A stretch of DNA of 64,000 nucleotides from positions 186,001-250,000 of the forward strand of contig CABMPD010000002.1 of assembly GCA_902388455.1 (NCBI GenBank). The letters are read 5' to 3'. The first letter of the stretch is position 1, and each line of letters starts with the position of its first letter. The stretch comes from an uncultured Alistipes sp. GTDB lineage: Bacteria; Bacteroidota; Bacteroidia; Bacteroidales; UBA932. The notes under the pieces were generated by a model. That model saw nothing but the letters and a program-made list of their open reading frames with translations. It was not told the origin of the DNA and ran no database searches. This document shows positions 7,772-17,819 of this stretch, one piece after another. A program made the translations under genes and the position numbers.

Positions 7772-8733
7772 AGTCTTTCTAACTGGAGCATCAGCATGTT
7801 CGGGGAGATATCCTTGAATAGGATTTTCTTATCCCTGTCGAGCAGGTAGAGGGAGGGGATGGCGCGGACGTCGTAGATGAGGGCATCGCGGATGGTCAGG
7901 TCCTGATTGTAGCCGGTAATCCACTCTTCAGGATAGTCGGACAGGCCCTTGAACCATTCGGCCACGTCCTCGTCGATGTAGATGCTCAGCAGGGTCATGC
8001 GGCCGTCCCGCACCATGGAGTTGATCTGGGGGCTGTCTTTCAGCAGGGAGATAATCCCGCGGCAGGCAGGGCAGCCAGGATTGGAGAAGAGCAGCAGGGT
8101 ATATTCGCCCGGCGTGCCGTAGAGGCTGTGCGGACGGCCCTTGGCATCGGTAAATGTGAAGTCGGCGGCAGGGGTGCCGGGGCTGTTGTTCCGGCAGGTG
8201 GTCAGCTGCTGCTGATAGTAGGCGCTGTAGTGTTCCCCGGTGCGTCTGGTCCTCAGTATGCTCTCGATGACAGGTATGTAAAGCCCCTCGTTGCGCAGCT
8301 CCGACAGGGGATTCCACAGGGCGGATTCCATGGTGGCGGTGAACCAGTCGTAGATGTGTCCGCTGGTGTCCCGTTCCAGGGATGTCTCCGCCAGGGTCAT
8401 CAGATGTGTCTGGGCTTTGAAAGCCCGGTCGAAGGGTATGGACCAGAGGGCGAGAAGGTACTCGCGGACGGCAGCTGTCATGTCCTCCTGTCTTACTCCG
8501 CCGATGAGGGTGTCGGAGATGCCGGCCCATGCTGCGGTGGAGTCGAAATATCTGTTCCAGAAATGTTCCGCGGCGTATTCCGCTGCGTCCTGGCCGGACA
8601 GCATGGCAGGTACGGAGACAGCGGGGAAGGGCTTAGGCCCGCGTTGCCCGGTCTCATTATGAAAATTACACCCGCTGATGAACAGGGGTGTAATTGTCAA
8701 AAAAAGTAAAGTTATGAAAAAAGATTTTGTCAT
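7768..8733 (-). CDS. Thioredoxin-like lipoprotein (DUF5106/TlpA type)
   Basis: 321 aa. The lipoprotein signal MTKSFFITLLFLTITPLFIS is followed directly by GC, the lipidated cysteine. Residues about 35-180 form the helical domain usually placed before thioredoxin folds in Bacteroidales (DUF5106). The C-terminal half is thioredoxin-like with the redox motif SNPGCPACRG (about residue 223) and a cis-proline region AIPSLYLLDRD. Likely role: periplasmic thiol reduction or isomerisation. The start codon lies only seven bases after the end of tRNA-Gln on the same strand, so transcript processing may be shared. Confidence 0.8.
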   Translation of the reverse strand: MTKSFFITLLFLTITPLFISGCNFHNETGQRGPKPFPAVSVPAMLSGQDAAEYAAEHFWNRYFDSTAAWAGISDTLIGGVRQEDMTAAVREYLLALWSIPFDRAFKAQTHLMTLAETSLERDTSGHIYDWFTATMESALWNPLSELRNEGLYIPVIESILRTRRTGEHYSAYYQQQLTTCRNNSPGTPAADFTFTDAKGRPHSLYGTPGEYTLLLFSNPGCPACRGIISLLKDSPQINSMVRDGRMTLLSIYIDEDVAEWFKGLSDYPEEWITGYNQDLTIRDALIYDVRAIPSLYLLDRDKKILFKDISPNMLMLQLERL

Positions 8734-8740
8734 TGCGCTG

Positions 8741-8811
8741 TTGACCTAAGAGGATTCGAACCTCTACAGACAGAACCAAAATCTGTAGTGCTACCATTAC
8801 ACCATAGGTCA
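8741..8811 (-). tRNA. tRNA-Gln (anticodon TTG)
   Basis: It folds as a complete cloverleaf on the minus strand: the acceptor stem TGACCTA/TAGGTCA pairs over 7 bp, starting with the U1-A72 pair typical of glutamine tRNAs. The anticodon loop TTTTGGT holds anticodon UUG and is closed by ACAGA/TCTGT. The T arm is AGAGG-TTCGAAT-CCTCT. The discriminator base is A and CCA is not encoded. Confidence 0.95.
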
Positions 8812-8838
8812 GTACCGGGTGCAAAGTTACACATTTTT

Positions 8839-9303
8839 TTAAAACGTCGGCAGGCTGTCGCCGAAAATGTAGTAGAGGGCCAGCCAGAAAGCGAAGCGGG
8901 TGCCCTTGCCGATGAGCATGAAGAGGGCGCAGCGGCCGAAGTGCAGCTTGTAGAAACCCAGGCCGATGGCGAAGACATCGCCTACGAAGGGCAGCCAGGT
9001 CAGGAAGGCCAGCAGTGAGCCGTACTTGTCTATTTTCGACTTCTGTTTCAGCAGGGTCTCTTCCTTGACATGGAACCACTTTTCTATCCACTCCCATTTG
9101 CCGATGCGGCCTATCCAGTAGGAGGTCAGGCCTCCGAGCCAGTTGCCTGCGGTGGCGCAGATCCAGGATACGAGCGGGTCGCCTCCGGCAATTAAGATTC
9201 CGACTATCAGGAAATCCGATGAGAACGGGACGATGGTGGCGGCGATGAAGGTGCCGATGAACAGGCCGATGTAGCCGAGGTCGAGCAGAAATTCCAGGTC
9301 CAT
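8839..9303 (-). CDS. YqaA/DedA-family small membrane protein
   Basis: 154 aa with four hydrophobic segments. The family signature is visible as GTFIAATIVPFSSDFLI near the N-terminus, a glycine-rich loop (TAGNWLGGLTSYWIGRIG), and the central FLTWLPFVGDVFAIGLGFYK region shared by SNARE-associated/DedA proteins. Family members are linked to lipid flipping and membrane homeostasis; the exact role of the YqaA branch is not established. It lies 7 bases downstream of tadA and is probably in one operon with fic and tadA. Confidence 0.8.
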   Translation of the reverse strand: MDLEFLLDLGYIGLFIGTFIAATIVPFSSDFLIVGILIAGGDPLVSWICATAGNWLGGLTSYWIGRIGKWEWIEKWFHVKEETLLKQKSKIDKYGSLLAFLTWLPFVGDVFAIGLGFYKLHFGRCALFMLIGKGTRFAFWLALYYIFGDSLPTF

Positions 9304-9310
9304 TGTCCGG

Positions 9311-9751
9311 TCAGCGTCTTATCTTTTTGAAAAATTCTGTCATAATGGCGCTGCACTCTTCTGACAGCACTCCGTTGCAGACCTTCGTCCTCGGATGGAG
9401 GAGGGAAGGGGAGAAAAGGGTGTAACCGCGCTTTGGGTCCGGGGCTCCGTAGACTACTGCTCCGACCTGGGTCCAGGCCATCGCAGCGGCGCACATCGGA
9501 CATGGCTCGACTGTGACGTACAGGGTACATTCCGGAAGATACTTGCCTCCGATGTAGGCGGTGGCGGCCGTCATGGCCAGCATCTCGGCATGGGCCGTGG
9601 GGTCGTGCAGGGTCTCGGTCTGGTTGTGCGCCCGGGCGATGATCCGCCCCTCGCACACCACTACCGCTCCGATGGGGATCTCCCCCTCGGCCTCGGCTCT
9701 CCGCGCTTCCTTCAGAGCCTCGCGCATGTATTTCTCGTGGTCAGTGTTCAT
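9311..9751 (-). CDS. tadA: tRNA-specific adenosine deaminase (TadA-like)
   Basis: 146 aa, the normal length. It is a zinc-dependent deaminase: HAEMLAM supplies the zinc histidine and the catalytic glutamate, and PCPMCAAAM the two zinc cysteines. The expected function is A-to-I editing of the wobble base of tRNA-Arg(ACG). A guanine deaminase paralogue cannot be fully excluded, but the opening YMREALKEARRAEAEGEIPIG is typical of TadA. Its start overlaps the end of the upstream fic gene by 11 bases, so the two are translationally coupled. Confidence 0.85.
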   Translation of the reverse strand: MNTDHEKYMREALKEARRAEAEGEIPIGAVVVCEGRIIARAHNQTETLHDPTAHAEMLAMTAATAYIGGKYLPECTLYVTVEPCPMCAAAMAWTQVGAVVYGAPDPKRGYTLFSPSLLHPRTKVCNGVLSEECSAIMTEFFKKIRR

Positions 9752-10841
9752 TGCCGTTCAATATTTTCCAGGATCCGTTTTTCTTTGCGCCTGTCCTTTC
9801 TATGATGCCTTTCTCCCTGAGCCGGTCAATGGCCCGTTTTATCGTGCTCCTCGACTTTTTAGTATTGGCCGCCATCTCTTCAATCTTGACAGATGGATTC
9901 TCCTCTATAAGTTGTAGGACAGCTATTTCTGTCAAGGATGCCTTTCCGGTCAAATTGTTTAAAGGTTCATTTTGAACCTTTAAATCGTGTTTTAAAGGTT
10001 CATTCCGGACCGTTAATCCGTCCGCTTTTATATGCAGGGTCCTGTTCCGCAAGTCGGCCTCTTCGTTCAGAAGGAGATGACGCAAAAATCTTTCCAGCGG
10101 CTCTGTGGTGGCTGTTATTCCGTTTTTCAGGTCATTGTAATTGGCCCTGACAAGGGCGTTCCTGAAAAACCATGAGTGCCTTTCGAAAGTATCGTTTCCT
10201 ACATTGAACCCGAAACTGCGGAGATATTTTATCAGGAATACCGCAGTTGTGCGGGTGTTGCCTTCTCCAAAAGGATGCACCTGCCAGAGATTGGATATGA
10301 ATCTTGCAATATGCCGCACAGCCTCATCTGCTGTCAGTCCCTCGTATGAAAAATCCCTTTCAGTAGAGATGTCGTATTCCAGGGTCTCGGTTATCAGGCC
10401 GGCACCGGCATATATTACTGTACCTCCGTCCAATACCCATTCTTTTTTGGTGATGTTATAGTCCCGGATGCGGCCGGCGAATTTGTAAATGCCTGTGAAG
10501 AGATACCGATGGATACGGATGAGTTCAGCCGGAGTCATGGAAAATGCCTGTTCTGTGAGAAGTTCGGTGATTCTGTAAGAGACTGTGTCGGCCTCTTTGG
10601 TACGTTCATCACTGCCGGTGTCTTCCCTTGCTGTGCGGCTCTCGTAGTAGGACTCAATGCGCTGTCGTACTTCCCGGAGCGAGATGTCTCCCTCGATATG
10701 CTCGCGGGCGGTATCTATAAGGTATGCCGAGGGCTTCAGTCCGTCCACGTCCTGAAGTCCGATGGCCGTGCGCCATGCCTGCGCCCGCTCCGCCCTCGAC
10801 GGCTCACCCTGCCTTATATATTCCTCAAAGTCCGTTATCAT
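9741..10841 (-). CDS. Fic-family AMPylase with N-terminal antitoxin-like segment and C-terminal winged HTH
   Basis: 366 aa from the ATG at 10841, chosen because a TATCTTTG -7 box lies at 10852-10859. The catalytic Fic motif is HPFGEGNTR (residues 189-197), including the histidine and the phosphate-binding GN. The N-terminus has an EGDISLREVRQRIESYY helix resembling VbhA-type antitoxin domains, so activity may be self-restrained (inference). The C-terminal 60 residues look like a winged HTH (IEEMAANTKKSRSTIKRAID). Between Fic domain and HTH is an 11-residue linker repeat (VRNEPLKH, VQNEPLNN) encoded by 33-bp repeats. It probably modifies proteins by AMP transfer. Confidence 0.85.
   Translation of the reverse strand: MITDFEEYIRQGEPSRAERAQAWRTAIGLQDVDGLKPSAYLIDTAREHIEGDISLREVRQRIESYYESRTAREDTGSDERTKEADTVSYRITELLTEQAFSMTPAELIRIHRYLFTGIYKFAGRIRDYNITKKEWVLDGGTVIYAGAGLITETLEYDISTERDFSYEGLTADEAVRHIARFISNLWQVHPFGEGNTRTTAVFLIKYLRSFGFNVGNDTFERHSWFFRNALVRANYNDLKNGITATTEPLERFLRHLLLNEEADLRNRTLHIKADGLTVRNEPLKHDLKVQNEPLNNLTGKASLTEIAVLQLIEENPSVKIEEMAANTKKSRSTIKRAIDRLREKGIIERTGAKKNGSWKILNGNEH
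9961..10003. repeat. Intragenic palindrome and 33-bp direct repeat inside fic
   Basis: AAAGGTTCA (9961-9969) and TGAACCTTT (9973-9981) form a perfect palindrome. The same AAAGGTTCATT recurs 33 bases on, at 9994. The repeats encode the linker between the Fic and HTH domains. Confidence 0.7.
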
Positions 10842-10851
10842 AATAGCAGAG

Positions 10852-10859
10852 CAAAGATA
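10852..10859 (-). promoter_or_regulatory. -7 promoter box (TATCTTTG) for fic-tadA-yqaA
   Basis: TAnnTTTG on the minus strand, ending 10 bases before the chosen fic ATG. It also rules out the longer frame that would start at 10940. Confidence 0.65.
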
Positions 10860-10967
10860 CGCAAAGTCGTCCACATGGCAAAGTGACATTTTGGCAGAGT
10901 GTGCGGAGTGGCACTTAATTTGTTTTAGGTGTCTGTGCAAGTTGAAAACAACTAAAAATTAAAAGAT

Positions 10968-11237
10968 ATGAACATTAGACCTTTAGCAGACAGAGTGCTC
11001 GTAGAGCCCAAAGAAGCTGAGACCAAGACAGCAAGCGGAATCTATATTCCCGAGACAGCAAAAGAGAAACCCCAGCAGGGTAAGGTAATCGCTGTAGGCA
11101 GCGGCAAGAAGGATGAGCCCATGGAACTGAAAGTGGGTGACACCGTTCTCTACGGAAAGTATTCCGGAACCGAGATTACCGTTGACGGCAAGGACTATCT
11201 GATGATGCGTCAGTCGGACGTGCTGGCAGTTCTTTAA
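10968..11237 (+). CDS. groS: Co-chaperonin GroES
   Basis: 89 aa. The heptameric lid of the GroEL chamber. The family opening [14 protein letters not shown] and the segment [19 protein letters not shown], which includes the mobile loop, are intact, and the C-terminus ends in the usual DVLAVL. It lies 36 bases upstream of groEL in the same orientation, as a standard groESL operon. No CIRCE element is visible upstream, so heat control is not evident from sequence. Confidence 0.98.
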   Translation: MNIRPLADRVLVEPKEAETKTASGIYIPETAKEKPQQGKVIAVGSGKKDEPMELKVGDTVLYGKYSGTEITVDGKDYLMMRQSDVLAVL

Positions 11238-11261
11238 TTATGTGTAGTGTTTAACTTTTAA

Positions 11262-12902
<1,641 letters not shown>

Positions 12903-12936
12903 TCAGCTGACGGCACTCCCATATTTTGAGACAAGG

Positions 12937-12976
12937 CTGCCGCAATCATCCTGACTGATGGTTGCGGCAGTTTTTT
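12937..12976 (+). terminator. Rho-independent terminator of groESL
   Basis: CTGCCGCAATCATC (12937-12950) pairs with GATGGTTGCGGCAG (12957-12970) over 14 bp with one G-U, with a 6-nt loop, followed by six T. Confidence 0.95.
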
Positions 12977-12996
12977 GCAGATTTAAGATTTAATTT

Positions 12997-13004
12997 TAAA
13001 TTTG
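12997..13004 (+). promoter_or_regulatory. -7 promoter box (TAAATTTG)
   Basis: TAnnTTTG match 17 bases before the ATG of the DUF4143 ATPase gene, just past the groESL terminator. Confidence 0.55.
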
Positions 13005-13021
13005 CAAAAAAATGATGCAAA

Positions 13022-14173
13022 ATGAAAATAGGAAGAACAGCGGTAGATAAATTGCAGCAGCTTGCAGTCAAATTTCCATTTGTAACTATCACAGGACCAA
13101 GGCAGTCCGGTAAATCAACTCTTGCTGAGACGGCATTTCCGGATTTCAGGCAAGTTTCTCTTGAAGACTTGGACAACAGAGAGTTTGCCTTAAAGGACCC
13201 GAGAGGATTCATTGCTACCTATCCTTCCAAGACGATAATTGACGAGGTGCAGAGGGTTCCGTCTATCCTTTCCTATCTGCAGACCCATGCGGACAAGTCC
13301 CGGGAAATGGGAATGTATGTCCTGACAGGGTCGCAGAATTTTGAGTTGATGGAAGCGATAGACCAGTCTCTGGCAGGCAGGACGGCGCTGTTGACGTTGT
13401 TGCCCTTGTCTCATGAGGAGATGGGGCAGGCAGGTATTCTTCCGGAAAATGTCGATGCGGAGATTTTCTATGGTTCGTACCCGGCTCTGTATGACCGCGG
13501 GATTCACCCCGTGGATTATTTTCCAAGTTACATAAAGTCCTATCTGGAAAAAGACGTACGGCAGATGAAAGCCATAGAGGACCTGTCGAGGTTCCGTAAG
13601 CTGGTCCGTCTGTGTGCAGGACGTATCGGGCAGATACTGAACAAATCATCATTGGCCGTAGAATGTGGAGTGACTGCTCCGACCGTGGACTCATGGCTGT
13701 CAGTGCTGGAGGAGAGCTATATAGTATATTTTCTGAGACCGGATTACCGCAATTTTTCCAAGAGACTGGTAAAATCGCCCAAACTCTATTTCTACGATAC
13801 CGGCCTGGCCTGTTCGCTGCTGGACATTAAGAGTCCGGAGCAGGTGTCTACGCATTATCTCAGAGGAGGCCTGTTCGAAAATATGGTTGTCAATGAAATC
13901 CTCAAGCGCAGTCTCAATCGCGGCATAAACCCGGTACTCTCATTCTGGAGAGACAGCGCCGGACATGAGGTGGACTTGATTGTAACGGCAGGGGACAGCC
14001 AGCATGCCTACGAGATAAAATCCGGGGCCACATTCTCCACCGACTATTTCAATGGACTTGACTATTGGGCCGGACTTTCCGGTGTCTCACCTTCCCGGCG
14101 TTCTGTCATCTACGCCGGAGAGACTCCGCTCATGACTTCTTCGGGCGAAGTGCTCTCCTGGCGCAATATGTGA
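13022..14173 (+). CDS. AAA ATPase with DUF4143 domain
   Basis: 383 aa. Walker A is GPRQSGKST (about residues 25-33), the Walker-B-like segment is KTIIDEVQRVP (about 69), and the sensor-like VLTGSQNF follows (about residue 99). The C-terminal half is DUF4143, with the nuclease-fold-like end HEVDLIVTAGDSQHAYEIK. The family is very common in gut Bacteroidales, often as solitary genes. Its biochemical role is not settled; defence or toxin-like roles have been suggested. It has its own promoter and no partner gene. Confidence 0.85.
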   Translation: MKIGRTAVDKLQQLAVKFPFVTITGPRQSGKSTLAETAFPDFRQVSLEDLDNREFALKDPRGFIATYPSKTIIDEVQRVPSILSYLQTHADKSREMGMYVLTGSQNFELMEAIDQSLAGRTALLTLLPLSHEEMGQAGILPENVDAEIFYGSYPALYDRGIHPVDYFPSYIKSYLEKDVRQMKAIEDLSRFRKLVRLCAGRIGQILNKSSLAVECGVTAPTVDSWLSVLEESYIVYFLRPDYRNFSKRLVKSPKLYFYDTGLACSLLDIKSPEQVSTHYLRGGLFENMVVNEILKRSLNRGINPVLSFWRDSAGHEVDLIVTAGDSQHAYEIKSGATFSTDYFNGLDYWAGLSGVSPSRRSVIYAGETPLMTSSGEVLSWRNM

Positions 14174-14189
14174 CATTGGATTGTATATG

Positions 14190-15293
14190 TCAGTAGCGGC
14201 GTGGATGGAAAAAGATGACTGCGCTGACAAGAACGATGAGGCCGAGGAGGATGAAGCCGAGGGGGTTGGCACGGCGGGAGGTGGCCTCAACGGTCAGGTC
14301 GCCGGCGAGGAGGCGGAAGCCGTCCACTTTCCAGACAGGAGTACCGTCATCCATAAGTTCAGTATTTGCCGATGTAAGGCGGCCGGGCATGCGGACCTGA
14401 TACAGCATCGCATGGCAGAAAGGGGCTGTCAGTTTCTCCTCGAGAGCGGATATCTCCTCTTCCCATGCCGCGGCGTGAATGGCGGCCGCATCAGTGTAGG
14501 CAGGACTGCCGCTCAGCCGGCTCATCTGTGCGGCTATGGAAGTAAAGTGTCTGCTGCCGGCATCGTCTGCCTCTCCGAAAGAGAATGAGAAGATGTCCTC
14601 GTAAAAGTCATAGTGCTTTTCCATCCACTGCATCAGCTCCGTTTTCAGGCTGTCCGTCAGCTCCTCTCCGGCAGTGGAGCAGATAACGAGGTAAAGATGC
14701 TCACGATAGCAGATATTTACCCATTCGGTGTACTTGTCATAGAGGTCTGCCAGGCAGGAATATGTCTCCGCCCCGTTCATCCCCGGCGAGCCGGTGCCGT
14801 TGCGGTACCATCTTTCTATCTCTGCGCTGCTCATGAGGCTGTCCGGCCGGACGGGCATCCAGGAGTCTATGCCCGGAAAGGTGCAGGTGTAGCTGTAGGT
14901 GTTGAAGAACAGTCCGCGTTTCCTGTTCCAATGCTCGGAGGTCCTGACATAGGGCAGACCGGCGTATTCCTCCGATGCAGGGGTATCCCGGTATGAGGTG
15001 TCGGAAGACCGGAAAGTCCGGGCCGCATAGAAATTCATGGTGGCGGAGTCGTTCAGGAACCACCATGTCCTCGGTTCTGCCATCCTGCCGGTCTGCCACT
15101 GCTCTCCCGGCTCGAAGAGGAACGGGTGGGAGGACAGGTCTCCGGCAAGGCAGGCGGAGTCGGCTTCGGCATAGACGGTCCGGGTCATGCTGCCGTCGGG
15201 GTGGATTTCGGGGATAACGGTGTAGTAGGTTACGCAGGATGTAGAAAGGGCTGTGGCAGCGGCTGCTGTCAGGATTTTATTAATGGTCTTCAT
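14190..15293 (-). CDS. Lipoprotein of unknown function, third gene of an ECF sigma operon
   Basis: 367 aa. A lipoprotein signal (MKTINKILTAAAATALSTSC) is followed by about 300 residues with no recognised domain, then a single C-terminal membrane helix (LGFILLGLIVLVSAVIFF) and a basic tail. It is therefore probably anchored at both ends in envelope layers. It overlaps the upstream anti-sigma-like gene by 14 bases and is probably regulated by the sigma factor two genes upstream. It may sense or respond to an envelope signal; this is inference from position. Confidence 0.7.
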   Translation of the reverse strand: MKTINKILTAAAATALSTSCVTYYTVIPEIHPDGSMTRTVYAEADSACLAGDLSSHPFLFEPGEQWQTGRMAEPRTWWFLNDSATMNFYAARTFRSSDTSYRDTPASEEYAGLPYVRTSEHWNRKRGLFFNTYSYTCTFPGIDSWMPVRPDSLMSSAEIERWYRNGTGSPGMNGAETYSCLADLYDKYTEWVNICYREHLYLVICSTAGEELTDSLKTELMQWMEKHYDFYEDIFSFSFGEADDAGSRHFTSIAAQMSRLSGSPAYTDAAAIHAAAWEEEISALEEKLTAPFCHAMLYQVRMPGRLTSANTELMDDGTPVWKVDGFRLLAGDLTVEATSRRANPLGFILLGLIVLVSAVIFFHPRRY

Positions 15294-15678
15294 GGCTCTG
15301 TAGATTTGCAGCCCGGTCTTTCAGTCCGGCAACGGACTGTCTGTGGGCGTTGGTTTTACGATAATGTTCGAGATGTGCCTGCGGCCCGCGCATAAAGGCT
15401 GACGTGCTGACGGGAAGGCTGCTTATCTCGGTGCGGACGGCCGTATCGGTCTGTATGAGTGCAGTCGACAGGGACAATACCAGCACGGCTGCGGCGGCAA
15501 TGCCGGTAACGGCGGCAGCTAGGCGTATGTGGCCGGAGCGGAGCGGGGCCGGTCCTGTCGGAGAGTCCTGCGGCATGTTCTCGGTGCGTTCCGCTATCCG
15601 CGCGGAGACCTCCTCCGGATGAGGCATCTGCGGCCGGGTGCGGCACATATCTTCTATGAATTGTCTGTATCTGTCCAT
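15280..15678 (-). CDS. Probable anti-sigma factor (single-pass membrane protein)
   Basis: 132 aa from the ATG at 15678 (MDRYRQFIEDMCRTRP); the longer frame to 15741 would extend into the sigma gene. The N-terminal 60 residues are cytoplasmic and charged, followed by one membrane helix (LAAAVTGIAAAAVLVLSLSTAL) and a short periplasmic part. No zinc-binding HxxxCxxC is seen. Position between the ECF sigma gene and the lipoprotein gene supports an anti-sigma role, but the sequence alone does not prove it. Confidence 0.6.
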   Translation of the reverse strand: MDRYRQFIEDMCRTRPQMPHPEEVSARIAERTENMPQDSPTGPAPLRSGHIRLAAAVTGIAAAAVLVLSLSTALIQTDTAVRTEISSLPVSTSAFMRGPQAHLEHYRKTNAHRQSVAGLKDRAANLQSHEDH

Positions 15679-15697
15679 AACTGATGTATTTTCCTGT

Positions 15698-16237
15698 TTA
15701 TAATTCCTTTTCGAGGGCCCTCCGGACCTTCTGCCGGGCAAGATAGAGGTTGCTTTTGAGCTGCACTGCGCTCCAGCCGGTGGCTCTGCGGATCTCCTCG
15801 AAGGGCAGCCGTTCTATTTCGTGGAGGACGAAGACGGTCCGCTGCATCGGGGAGAGGGTCCGGGTAACCCGCCGGAGCCGGGCCTCGAGCTCCCGGGCGA
15901 TGTTTCCGCTTTCCGGGTCAGCCGCCCGCTCCTGAGCATTGGCCCAGACGGCATCCGCCTCGAACTTCCTGTGAGCGGAGCGCTTCCGCAGGATGTCACA
16001 GCACAGGCGGGCGGCAATGGTCCCGAGCCAGGTGGCGGGGCTGTAGCGTCGGTCGTAGCCCGGGAGGGTCTTCCATGCCCGGATGAACGTCTCCTGCACC
16101 GCGTCCTCCGCCTCGTCCGGGTCGCCGAGCATCCGCAGGGCCACGCGCCATACCATCTGTCGGTATTGCTCCACGATGGCGGCGAAAGCCCGGTGGTCTC
16201 CGGCAGCTGCGGCCTGTATTGTCTCTTGGATGCTCAT
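15698..16237 (-). CDS. ECF RNA polymerase sigma factor
   Basis: 179 aa, normal for sigma-70 group 4. Region 2 is clear (FAAIVEQYRQMVWRVALRML, then DAEDAVQETFIRAW-like sequence) and region 4 has RLPFEEIRRATGWSAVQLKS, ending in a helix-turn-helix. It should direct RNA polymerase to its own regulon, held by the membrane protein encoded 19 bases downstream. No distinct autoregulatory promoter was recognised in the short gap to the sulfatase gene. Confidence 0.92.
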   Translation of the reverse strand: MSIQETIQAAAAGDHRAFAAIVEQYRQMVWRVALRMLGDPDEAEDAVQETFIRAWKTLPGYDRRYSPATWLGTIAARLCCDILRKRSAHRKFEADAVWANAQERAADPESGNIARELEARLRRVTRTLSPMQRTVFVLHEIERLPFEEIRRATGWSAVQLKSNLYLARQKVRRALEKEL

Positions 16238-16280
16238 GCGTTTTCGCTTTTACAGGATATACGCATTAGAAGCCCGGAAG

Positions 16281-17807
16281 TCAAAAAATCTCTTCCAATA
16301 GTTTCTGCAGCTCGGCGACAGTGTCCGGATGTTGGGGTGCTACGTTTGTGTGCTCGTCGGGGAGTCGGTAGAGCTGGGGTGCGGGGTCGGTGCCGGTTTC
16401 AATGCCGGGACACCAGGAAAGGGATTTGGGGTAGTTGCTGGGGGCAATGTATTTCCATTCGCGAGTGCGGATGGAGAGGGTGTAGGACCATTCTACAATC
16501 CATTCACGGCCGGTAGTGTCTGCGCCGAGAAGCACTTCCGAGAGGTCGTGGCTGTCGGGAGCGGCGTCTTCGGGCAGCTCTGCTCCGATGATGGAGGCGA
16601 GGGAACGGAACAGGTCTATCTGGGAAATGAGGGCACCGGACACAGAAGGCTGTGTTATCCGTCCGGGCCAGGAGATGATGGCGGGGATGCGGGTGCCGCC
16701 TTCGAAGGCGCTGTACTTGCTGCCGCGGAGGCCTCCTGTGATACTGTGGTCTCCGACAAGCTCAGCGGCGGAATCCGCGTAGCCGTCGTCCAGCACAGGG
16801 CCGTTGTCGCTGGTGAGGATGATGATGGTGTTGTCCCGTATTCCGGCCTGCCCGAGGGCATCGAGAATCTGGCCTACGCTGTAGTCAAACTGAAGAATCG
16901 CCTCGCCTCTGAGCCCCATCGGGCTTTTGCCGCGGAACCTTTCGTGGGGCATGCGCGGCACGTGTACGTCGTTAGTAGCGAAGTACAGGAAGAACGGTCC
17001 GTCGCTGTGCTCCCGGATGAACTCTACTGCATGGGCGGTAATCGAGTCTGCGATATTCTCATCCTTCCATAGAGCCTTGCCGCCGCCCTTCATATAGCCG
17101 ATGCGGCCGATACCGTTGACCACCGCATTGTCATGGCCGTTGGAAGAACGTAGCTTGAGTTCCGAGACAGGAGTCCGGTGATAGTCGGGAACATCCTCGA
17201 ATGGCCCTTTGTAACTCACTTCTACAGGGGCGGAGGGGTCGAAGTCCGCTATCCGTCCGTTCTCGATGAATACGCACGGAGTCCTGTCAGCGGTAGCGGC
17301 CATAATATAGTGGGTGCCGAAGCCCAGATCGGCCGGGGTGATGTCCAGTTCTCCGTTCCAGTCCTGAGCACCTGATTCGGAACCTAAGCCGAGATGCCAT
17401 TTGCCTATGGCTGCCGTGGCATAGCCGGCCTGCGAGAACATATCGGCCAGAGTGTATGTGTCGGGATGAATGATGCTGGCAGCGTCTCCCTGTGCCACGC
17501 CTGTACCCTCCTTGCGGAATGCGTATATGCCGGTGAGCAGGGAGAAACGCGAGGGGGTGCTGGTCGAGGCGACTGCATGTGCGTCAGTAAAGCGGATGCC
17601 CTCTCCGGCTATACGGTCTGTATTCGGGGTGCTGACCCGGTGTGCTCCATAACAGGACAGGTCTCCGTAGCCCAGGTCGTCAGCGTAGATTATCACTAGA
17701 TTAGGCCTGGAATTCTGCGGGTGGTCAGCATCCGGCTGCGCCTGAGCCGCTGCTGCAGGAGAAGCTGCGAGCAGCGGCAGGAGCAGTTCTTTTATCCTGT
17801 TGTTCAT
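16281..17807 (-). CDS. Secreted S-type sulfatase
   Basis: 508 aa with an N-terminal signal (LLLPLLAASPAAAAQAQ). The alkaline-phosphatase-fold metal motif is YADDLGYGDLSCYG. The sulfatase signature STPSRFSLLTG starts at Ser83, the residue oxidised to formylglycine, so an anaerobic sulfatase maturase (anSME) acting on serine would be required; none is in the window. GKWHLG and the C-terminal EWSYTLSIRTREWKYI region fit arylsulfatase-type enzymes. It probably removes sulfate from host or dietary glycans in the periplasm or at the surface. Substrate unknown. Confidence 0.88.
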   Translation of the reverse strand: MNNRIKELLLPLLAASPAAAAQAQPDADHPQNSRPNLVIIYADDLGYGDLSCYGAHRVSTPNTDRIAGEGIRFTDAHAVASTSTPSRFSLLTGIYAFRKEGTGVAQGDAASIIHPDTYTLADMFSQAGYATAAIGKWHLGLGSESGAQDWNGELDITPADLGFGTHYIMAATADRTPCVFIENGRIADFDPSAPVEVSYKGPFEDVPDYHRTPVSELKLRSSNGHDNAVVNGIGRIGYMKGGGKALWKDENIADSITAHAVEFIREHSDGPFFLYFATNDVHVPRMPHERFRGKSPMGLRGEAILQFDYSVGQILDALGQAGIRDNTIIILTSDNGPVLDDGYADSAAELVGDHSITGGLRGSKYSAFEGGTRIPAIISWPGRITQPSVSGALISQIDLFRSLASIIGAELPEDAAPDSHDLSEVLLGADTTGREWIVEWSYTLSIRTREWKYIAPSNYPKSLSWCPGIETGTDPAPQLYRLPDEHTNVAPQHPDTVAELQKLLEEIF

Positions 17808-17819
17808 GGTTGTACCGGA

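Noticed and set aside
10900-10967. CIRCE or HrcA operator upstream of groES
   Set aside because: No TTAGCACTC-N9-GAGTGCTAA type inverted repeat is present.
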